Of a DNA stretch of 5,407 nucleotides, positions 1 through 4,352 are shown piece after piece. Position 1 is the first letter of the stretch. Every line of letters begins with the position of its first letter. Made by a program: the position numbers and the translations under genes. The DNA is from Alphaproteobacteria bacterium. Lineage in GTDB: Bacteria > Pseudomonadota > Alphaproteobacteria > RF32 > UBA3637. Where the stretch lies: assembly GCA_017414845.1 (NCBI GenBank), contig JAFQJY010000106.1, positions 1-5,407 of the forward strand, read 5' to 3'. Below the pieces are notes generated by a model. That model saw nothing but the letters and a program-made list of their open reading frames with translations. It searched no databases and had not been told where the DNA came from.

Positions 1-1
1 A

Positions 2-724
2 TTTACTTTATTTAAAGTTTTTAAAGACATTGCACTCCGAAAAGGATATTCCCAAGAACAGGCACGTCTTTTTGCAAGAAACGAGTTTTTTCGCATTTAT
101 TGGAGTAACGCTTTAGAAAAATCTGAATACAGAGCCTATATTCCAAAATTATATTCAACACCTGACACATGGAATACTTATTACATTATAAATTCTTTAA
201 AACACATGTATCTTCGTCCCTCCAGTAAAGGATACTATTTAAGCGCCTCAGCCCCTCTTGATTTGAGATATGAAATAAAAAAAAGGTTGGACATCATCGG
301 TATTGATTTAACTCCGAATTTTATTTTTCAACAAAAGTCATTTAAACTCGGTGATTATTCCCTGACCGGTTTTTTTGAAAAAGAAAAATTCATAGAAGTC
401 AATATATTAAATGTCGGGACAGATGATGATGTTGATTATATTTCAACAGTCTTTAAAAATGATATGCCCTTCTATATATCGGCTTATACGCCCAGAAACA
501 CCCCCAACATTAACTATACAAAATACTTTCACGGCACCAAAACACCTCGTGCGACCTATACGCTTAAAAACAATCTCTTGGACGGTATTTACAAGGAATA
601 CGACAAAAACGGTCAGCAAATTGTACAGATTCCCTTCATTAAAGGCATTCCTCACGGAAAAGGTTGGTTTGTTAAAAACGGAAAAATTGTCCCTCTTTTC
701 CTATGTTTAGGTTTCTGTCTATAA
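2..724 (+). CDS. Unrecognised protein with C-terminal MORN-like repeats (5' end outside window)
   Basis: The frame is open from the left edge to the TAA at 722-724, giving 240 residues, so the gene starts upstream of the window. An ATG at 206 is only an internal methionine: 68 uninterrupted codons precede it and no good ribosome binding site lies in front of it. The N-terminal visible part (about residues 1-70) is charged and aromatic, with LRKGYSQEQARLFARNEFF, and looks helical. The middle is mixed alpha/beta. Residues about 190-230 carry MORN-like repeats (DGIYKEYDKNGQ, then GIPHGKGWFVKNGK), the type seen in YwqK-like proteins. The last ten residues (PLFLCLGFCL) are unexpectedly hydrophobic. 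No signal peptide can be judged because the true N-terminus is missing. The gene converges on the thioesterase gene with a 7-base gap. I cannot assign a function; MORN-like repeats occur in membrane-associated, scaffolding and immunity-type proteins. Confidence 0.75.
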   Translation, partial: FTLFKVFKDIALRKGYSQEQARLFARNEFFRIYWSNALEKSEYRAYIPKLYSTPDTWNTYYIINSLKHMYLRPSSKGYYLSASAPLDLRYEIKKRLDIIGIDLTPNFIFQQKSFKLGDYSLTGFFEKEKFIEVNILNVGTDDDVDYISTVFKNDMPFYISAYTPRNTPNINYTKYFHGTKTPRATYTLKNNLLDGIYKEYDKNGQQIVQIPFIKGIPHGKGWFVKNGKIVPLFLCLGFCL

Positions 725-731
725 AACCAGA

Positions 732-1472
732 TTATTCCTCTTTGGCGTTTTTCCACTCAATTTCAAGCAGAACGGCGATACCCTCTTCACTTGAAATCGT
801 ATGTGTTGTTTTATTATCGTCAAAATGTGTTCGGACCGTCACTTTTTGACCGCTTTTGACAGGACGTTTATAATTTATCTTCACAAAAACAGGCTCTTTT
901 TCATATTTCCATTCTTCCGGTACAGCCTCAACTGCCCACATCGGATAAACGGCATTATTGATATGTCCGTTGACATCCATTTCATCAAAACGAGCGATAA
1001 ATGAGGTTTCAAACTCTGTTTTCTCTGCCGGTTTTAATCTTGGAAACGGTTCTTCTGACATGGCTTCACCGTCTATAAGAGCCAAATCTATCGGCAAATG
1101 CTTTGTCAGTTGTGCCGGTCGCAAGGTTTCAAGCGAAATAAGAACCCATTGTGTTGAACCTCTGAACAAAACGCGCCCTTCCGTATCGGTTACCTTATAT
1201 TCACGTGCAGAACTTGCCGCATTTACGGTTGAAATCCATGTTTCAAGTTTTACCTTTTCACCCAACTTCGGAAGTCTGTTGATTTGCAGACGATACCCGG
1301 CCCCAACCCACGAAACGCCCTTTTTAAAGCAATCATTAAACCCTAAGTGAAGTATATCGGCATGTTCTACGGCAATATCCTGCAAAATGTTAAATAAACT
1401 ATACAACCTGAGTTTCCCGAGACAGGTTACTTCTCGCATTTTGACGGTATGTTCTAAAACACATCTTTTCAT
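732..1472 (-). CDS. Acyl-ACP thioesterase (FatA/FatB-like, double hotdog)
   Basis: This 246-residue protein has the layout of bacterial acyl-ACP thioesterases: two hotdog domains (about residues 5-125 and 150-245). Enzymes of the family hydrolyse acyl-acyl carrier protein in the cytosol, releasing free fatty acid and ending chain elongation. The first domain has the helix LYSLFNILQDIAVEHAD and then SWVGAGYRLQINRLPKLGE, typical of the N-terminal hotdog. The second carries DEMDVNGHINNAVY, with D166, N168 and H170 matching the catalytic Asp-Asn-His of plant FatB. The later INYKRPVKSG (199-208) aligns with the plant LEYRREC segment but has Pro-Val (204-205) in place of Glu-Cys. There is no signal peptide, fitting a cytosolic enzyme. 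The ATG start is supported by AAGGAG (1479-1484) six bases upstream. It is divergent from the barrel gene and convergent with the MORN-like gene, so probably a single-gene transcript. Chain-length preference cannot be read from the sequence; a generic hotdog thioesterase is the alternative. Confidence 0.88.
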   Translation of the reverse strand: MKRCVLEHTVKMREVTCLGKLRLYSLFNILQDIAVEHADILHLGFNDCFKKGVSWVGAGYRLQINRLPKLGEKVKLETWISTVNAASSAREYKVTDTEGRVLFRGSTQWVLISLETLRPAQLTKHLPIDLALIDGEAMSEEPFPRLKPAEKTEFETSFIARFDEMDVNGHINNAVYPMWAVEAVPEEWKYEKEPVFVKINYKRPVKSGQKVTVRTHFDDNKTTHTISSEEGIAVLLEIEWKNAKEE

Positions 1473-1487
1473 AGCATTCTCCTTTTG

Positions 1488-1498
1488 AAGTTAAACTT
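1488..1498. promoter_or_regulatory. 11-base inverted repeat in the thioesterase leader
   Basis: AAGTT-A-AACTT is a perfect inverted repeat lying four bases upstream of the AAGGAG ribosome binding site of the thioesterase gene. It could be a small operator or simply AT-rich chance. No regulator is encoded nearby and I cannot name a family. Confidence 0.25.
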
Positions 1499-1532
1499 AC
1501 GCATTTCTCCTGTTTTTTCAAATCTTTTCTCT

Positions 1533-1563
1533 ATTTTATCCCTTTTTGTCATTTTTTCGTCAT
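1533..1563 (-). promoter_or_regulatory. Candidate promoter of the thioesterase gene
   Basis: On the minus strand a TAAAAT -10 element (1533-1538, 5 of 6 to TATAAT) lies about 60 bases upstream of the start codon. The best upstream partner is ATGACG (1558-1563, 4 of 6 to TTGACA), but the spacing of 19 is long. The -35 abuts that of the divergent barrel-gene promoter, so the two may compete. This is consensus matching only. Confidence 0.3.
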
Positions 1564-1591
1564 TGACTTTACAGTCCGAAATTGTTAGCCT
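1563..1591 (+). promoter_or_regulatory. Candidate promoter of the outer-membrane protein gene
   Basis: TTGACT (1563-1568, 5 of 6 to TTGACA) is followed after 17 bases by TAGCCT (1586-1591), a weak -10. The same architecture (TTG..T, 17 bases, TAG..T) appears in front of the SRP RNA, which supports it modestly. Transcription would start near 1598, giving a leader of about 20 bases that contains the GAGGAG ribosome binding site. Confidence 0.4.
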
Positions 1592-1618
1592 ATCTTTTAG
1601 AAAAAGAGGAGATACCTT

Positions 1619-2386
1619 ATGAAAAAAAGTCTTTTATTTTTAAGTTGTTTATTTTATGCGTCAATATCTTTGGCTTCTGCCGATGTTATAACAAGTCCGT
1701 TCTATGCGCCGAAAAAAGGCGAATCTCTTTCGAAAACGACAGCTACGTTTTATGAGAAAAAGGTAACAGCACAAAACTTCACATTTAAACAATACAACCA
1801 AACGCTGGAACAAGGTTATCTCTATGGTATTTCTGATAAGGTTGCCATAGATTTAAATATTCAAAACAGTTGGGAACGTCGTCGTGGTGATATCGTCCGC
1901 AATGAAGACACAAACATTAATTGGCATGTAGGTGCTGTTTATTCATTTATGCGTTCCGAGAAATTGCTTCAGGCACAAGTCCTGTATCGCCAAAATGAAA
2001 CGCACCATGCTCGTGGAGCATATAAAGAACTTTACGGTCGTATCCAAACCGGATATGATTTCGGAAGTGTTTTGCCTTATATCGGAGCCGCTGCAGAACT
2101 TCCTCTGGCACAAAGCAAGCACGAAGACGATAAAATACAGGCTGGTGCCTATATCGGTTTATATGGTGTCATCAAAAATAAAATTTCTGCTGACGCACAA
2201 CTTGTTTTTCACTATGATGACAATGATGCTTCCAAAGAATATCGTGTAGACACAGAGGTTTCTTACCTTATTACGCCTAAACTTGCTTTTTCCGTTTTCG
2301 GGAAATATGTCCTTTCCGATAAAGGAGATCAAGATTCAGAGGCAAAAGAGAAAACTGTAGGTATTCGCTTTAAAGCCGGTTTTTAA
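1619..2386 (+). CDS. Outer-membrane beta-barrel protein, family not recognised
   Basis: The 255-residue product begins with a clear Sec signal peptide: MKK, a hydrophobic core LLFLSCLFYASISL, and a likely signal peptidase I site after A21 (ASA, then D22). The mature part of about 234 residues has no hydrophobic helices. It is built of alternating polar and apolar stretches with many Tyr and Gly residues (for example LYGRIQTGYDFGSVLPYIGAAAEL and IQAGAYIGLYGVIKNKISADAQLVFHY), as in transmembrane beta-strands. It ends TVGIRFKAGF; a terminal Phe is the usual BAM-recognised signature of outer-membrane barrels. The size suits a barrel of roughly 8-12 strands. Charged loops (for example NSWERRRGDIVRNED, SKHEDDK) would connect the strands. 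The ATG is set by GAGGAG (1606-1611) seven bases upstream. The gene is monocistronic, with its own promoter candidate and a strong terminator 17 bases after the stop. Porin, adhesion or structural roles cannot be distinguished. Confidence 0.8.
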   Translation: MKKSLLFLSCLFYASISLASADVITSPFYAPKKGESLSKTTATFYEKKVTAQNFTFKQYNQTLEQGYLYGISDKVAIDLNIQNSWERRRGDIVRNEDTNINWHVGAVYSFMRSEKLLQAQVLYRQNETHHARGAYKELYGRIQTGYDFGSVLPYIGAAAELPLAQSKHEDDKIQAGAYIGLYGVIKNKISADAQLVFHYDDNDASKEYRVDTEVSYLITPKLAFSVFGKYVLSDKGDQDSEAKEKTVGIRFKAGF

Positions 2387-2393
2387 TTCAACC

Positions 2394-4073
2394 TCACTCA
2401 TCAAAAGAAACTTCTGCCTCGGCGGAAGTTTCTTTTTCTATAGGAAAAATGCGCTCTATTTTTGAACCAGCAAATACCTTTAACGTTTCGGCAATAATTG
2501 GTATTTGCACAAGACTTTCCTTTAATTTTCTTTCTTTTTCCTGCCCAACTTCTTTAAGCGTAGCCCCACCGCCGTTATCCAAAACCGTAACATCCCACCG
2601 CACGCCTGTCTGTGCAAACAGGAAATTACGAATGTCCATACTTAAATTTTCAGGTGCCCCTTCTGCCAAACTAAAATGAAAAACACCCTTTTCTATTTTT
2701 ACAGGCCGAACAAAGCCCGTCATTTGAAAAGCAAGAAGCCTTTTTCCGGCCTTTTTAGCCAATTCTACCATATCAGCCATTTGAGAAATATCTTTTCCGG
2801 CAGGCTCTGTTTTCACAGATTCCTGTACAGGTAAATTCTGCGAAACAGCAGATATGCCCGCATCTATTCCTGCTTTAACTCCAACTTCGGATATCAGATT
2901 TTTTTTTTGAACTTCACCGCTTCGAAGGGAACGAACCATTTCTATCGGTGTCGGTAATTCTGCCGCATAGGCAATTCGTATCAAAAGCATCTCTAACGTT
3001 TTAAGAGGGCTTTCCGAAAATTTAACTTCTCCCACGCCCTTAAGAAGCATTTGCCAGTTACGTGTCAACACAGCCATAGAAAGTCCTTCGGAAAGTTCCT
3101 TTCCTTTAATCTTTTCAACCTCACTGAGCGAAATATCATTCAATAATTCCGGCGCAATACGAACACGGGTCAGCCAGTGTGTCATCTCTAAGAGTTCTTG
3201 TGCAACAGACAGAGCATCCACTCCTTGTGCATACTGATCTTCCAATACGGCAAGGCTCTCTTTAACCTGCCCTTTCATCAACTTTTCATATAAGTCAAAT
3301 AACTGCGTTTTGTCAAAAATGCCAAGCATCCTTTTGACATCTTCCGTTTTGACCATACCGTCACCGTGTGCAATGGCTTGATCAAGCAAAGAAAGTCCAT
3401 CACGAACGGAACCGTCAGCCGCTTTTGCTATCAAAGCAACTGCCTCTGTCTCAGCCGTAACATCTTCTTTTTCCAAAATTGTCTTGAAATAATCACAAAG
3501 CATCTCGGCTTCAATCCGACGCAAATCAAAACGCTGACATCTGGAAAGAATCGTAACAGGAACTTTACGAATCTCAGTTGTCGCAAAAATAAATTTAAGC
3601 CGTTCGGGAGGTTCTTCCAAAGTTTTCAAAAGTGCATTAAACGCTGATTTTGAAAGCATATGCACTTCGTCAATAATGTATATTTTATATCGGGCAGAAA
3701 GCGGATTATATTTAGCCCCTTCAATAATTTCACGCACATTATCCACGCCTGTATTACTGGCTGCGTCAATTTCTATCACATCTACATGGCAATCGTTCGC
3801 AATATCCGTACAATGCTTACACACACCACACGGTTGAGGTGTCATTCCGCCTTGTCCGTCGGCCCCGACACAATTGAGCGCTCTTGCAATAATGCGGGCA
3901 GAAGTTGTTTTACCGATACCACGGATACCTGTCAGAATATAGGCCTGTGCCAACCGATTTTTAGCAATAGCGTTACTGATGGTCCGTACAAGAGCCTCTT
4001 GCCCGATTAAATCGGCAAAAGTCTGAGGTCTGTATTTGCGTGCCAAGACACGATATTGCGTTTTATTTTCCAA
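2394..4073 (-). CDS. dnaX: DNA polymerase III subunit gamma/tau (clamp loader ATPase)
   Basis: The 559-residue protein is the motor subunit of the clamp loader, which opens the DnaN ring and places it on primed DNA; in tau form it also tethers the polymerase. In order it shows the N-terminal YRVLARKYRPQTFADLIGQE signature (7-26), Walker A GIRGIGKTT (49-57), a zinc module with C68, C82, C85 and C88, Walker B IYIIDEVHML with D135 and E136 (131-140), sensor 1 FATTE (163-167), the SRC motif (177-179) and sensor 2 with R224 (GSVRDGLSLLDQ). The clamp-loader collar follows to about residue 380, then a variable linker and a tau-type C-terminal domain (about 430-545). The start is TTG at 4073, supported by AAGGA (4081-4085) seven bases upstream and by the family N-terminus; the next Met is residue 77. 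A ten-A run spans codons 389-392. The usual downstream ybaB-recR pair is absent: a convergent outer-membrane gene follows. Confidence 0.97.
   Translation of the reverse strand: MENKTQYRVLARKYRPQTFADLIGQEALVRTISNAIAKNRLAQAYILTGIRGIGKTTSARIIARALNCVGADGQGGMTPQPCGVCKHCTDIANDCHVDVIEIDAASNTGVDNVREIIEGAKYNPLSARYKIYIIDEVHMLSKSAFNALLKTLEEPPERLKFIFATTEIRKVPVTILSRCQRFDLRRIEAEMLCDYFKTILEKEDVTAETEAVALIAKAADGSVRDGLSLLDQAIAHGDGMVKTEDVKRMLGIFDKTQLFDLYEKLMKGQVKESLAVLEDQYAQGVDALSVAQELLEMTHWLTRVRIAPELLNDISLSEVEKIKGKELSEGLSMAVLTRNWQMLLKGVGEVKFSESPLKTLEMLLIRIAYAAELPTPIEMVRSLRSGEVQKKNLISEVGVKAGIDAGISAVSQNLPVQESVKTEPAGKDISQMADMVELAKKAGKRLLAFQMTGFVRPVKIEKGVFHFSLAEGAPENLSMDIRNFLFAQTGVRWDVTVLDNGGGATLKEVGQEKERKLKESLVQIPIIAETLKVFAGSKIERIFPIEKETSAEAEVSFDE
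2403..2437 (+). terminator. Intrinsic terminator of the barrel gene, inside the dnaX 3' coding end
   Basis: A 15-base-pair stem (2403-2417 with 2422-2436) has only one G-T wobble and closes on a CTCG tetraloop (2418-2421). A run of five T (2433-2437) ends the right arm. It begins 17 bases after the stop codon of the outer-membrane protein gene, the expected position for a rho-independent terminator of that gene. The left arm starts with AAAA, so the element is also terminator-like when read leftward. In that direction it lies within dnaX codons of about residues 546-557, before the dnaX stop. Confidence 0.85.
2899..2908 (-). other. A10 slippery tract in dnaX, candidate gamma/tau slippage site
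   Basis: On the dnaX strand ten consecutive A residues span codons CAA AAA AAA AAT (Q389 to N392), right after the clamp-loader core. If one A is gained, or the ribosome shifts -1, the frame reads KSDIRSWS and stops at TAA 2877-2875, giving 399 residues. If one A is lost, or the shift is +1, it stops at TGA 2896-2894, giving 392 residues. Thermus thermophilus dnaX makes gamma by transcriptional slippage on a run of A; Escherichia coli uses a -1 ribosomal shift at A AAA AAG. A weak SD-like GGTGA (2914-2918) lies five bases before the run. Confidence 0.65.
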
Positions 4074-4080
4074 ATCCGTT

Positions 4081-4085
4081 TCCTT
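4081..4085 (-). promoter_or_regulatory. dnaX ribosome binding site, sets a TTG start
   Basis: AAGGA on the minus strand stands seven bases before TTG 4073-4071. No ATG or GTG in this frame lies at a suitable distance, and the family N-terminal signature begins six residues after the TTG. It sits only about eight bases beyond the 3' end of the SRP RNA. Confidence 0.75.
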
Positions 4086-4092
4086 ATCATCT

Positions 4093-4193
4093 GAGCGGAA
4101 GGAGAAGAACGACCCGCATGATCTGATTATGGGCTGCTTTCTTCCGAACCTGACCCGCTGTAAAAAGACCTTCGTCCGTCTCTCCTTCCTAGC
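4093..4193 (-). ncRNA. ffs: Signal recognition particle RNA, small bacterial (4.5S) type
   Basis: On the minus strand the apical domain reads GGGTCAGGTTCGGAAG followed by AAAGCAGCCC, the conserved helix 8 of SRP RNA. A GGAA tetraloop (4142-4145) is closed by TTC/GAA, and the flanking TCAGG and AGCA form the internal loop bound by the Ffh M domain. The ends pair: GGAAGGAGA (4181-4189) with TCTCCTTCC (4097-4105), then GGACGA with TCGTTC (4107-4112), giving one long hairpin of about 100 bases without an Alu domain. With Ffh and FtsY it targets ribosomes making membrane proteins to the inner membrane. The exact ends are estimated to within a few bases. No terminator separates it from dnaX. Confidence 0.95.
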
Positions 4194-4196
4194 GCA

Positions 4197-4225
4197 ACAC
4201 TAACAGATTTTTTTTCTAAAAGCAA
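4197..4225 (-). promoter_or_regulatory. Candidate promoter of the SRP RNA (and dnaX)
   Basis: On the minus strand TTGCTT (4220-4225) is followed after 17 bases by TAGTGT (4197-4202). The predicted start, near 4190, coincides with the 5' end of the SRP RNA hairpin, which is the best support. A second overlapping TTGCTT lies at 4224-4229. The spacer contains a run of eight A on this strand. The -10 is weak by Escherichia coli standards. Confidence 0.45.
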
Positions 4226-4258
4226 GCAATAAAAAATGCTTTTTTGTTATTTTTTTTG

Positions 4259-4287
4259 GTGCTTTTAAAAGTAAAATCTGCTATACT
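4259..4287 (+). promoter_or_regulatory. Candidate dnaN promoter with extended -10
   Basis: TGCTATACT (4279-4287) is an extended -10: TG, one base, then TATACT (5 of 6). Seventeen bases upstream is GTGCTT (4259-4264), poor against TTGACA but one base from the TTGCTT proposed for the SRP RNA promoter. Transcription would start near 4294, leaving a leader of about 59 bases before dnaN. Confidence 0.6.
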
Positions 4288-4302
4288 TCGAACCAAGTGT
4301 TA

Positions 4303-4315
4303 GAATCTTTGATTC
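4303..4315. promoter_or_regulatory. Paired GANTC sites in the dnaN leader
   Basis: GAATC (4303-4307) and GATTC (4311-4315) are separated by TTT and are inverted repeats of each other. Each matches GANTC, the target of the alphaproteobacterial cell-cycle methyltransferase CcrM. They lie about 10-20 bases after the predicted dnaN start site. The RNA could also form a small five-pair hairpin. These are the only GANTC sites I found outside coding sequence in the window. Confidence 0.4.
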
Positions 4316-4352
4316 GGACGTATTTTTTAAGTTTTAACATAAGGATAATATC

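Noticed and set aside
206..208. ATG at 206 as the start of the first gene
   Set aside because: The frame is open without a stop back to the window edge and no ribosome binding site precedes this ATG, so it is most likely internal.
723..752. Weak hairpin CCAGA/TTTGG followed by five T after the MORN-like gene
   Set aside because: It has only five pairs with a wobble and a nine-base loop, and two bases separate stem and T-run. It could help terminate the gene but is too weak to call.
958..1350. Open frame of 130 codons on the plus strand inside the thioesterase gene
   Set aside because: It is antisense to a gene with clear family motifs, has no ribosome binding site and shows no protein-like features; it is a shadow frame. 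The same applies to the plus-strand frames inside dnaX.
2847..2874. Possible hairpin AGCAG/CTGCT downstream of the A10 run as a frameshift stimulator
   Set aside because: It starts about 24 bases after the run, beyond the usual 5-9 base spacing, and its middle pairs poorly.
3739..3747. TTATCCACG, one base from the DnaA box TTATCCACA
   Set aside because: It is a single copy inside dnaX coding sequence. Another near match (TTATCCAAA, about 2574-2582) is also isolated and coding, and there is no cluster or unwinding element, so no origin is called.
4218..4257. AAAAGCA...TGCTTTT hairpin with T-rich tail as a terminator
   Set aside because: The seven-pair stem has only two G-C pairs and a 12-base loop, and no transcript is expected to end here because the spacer is divergent. 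It is better described as a repeat.
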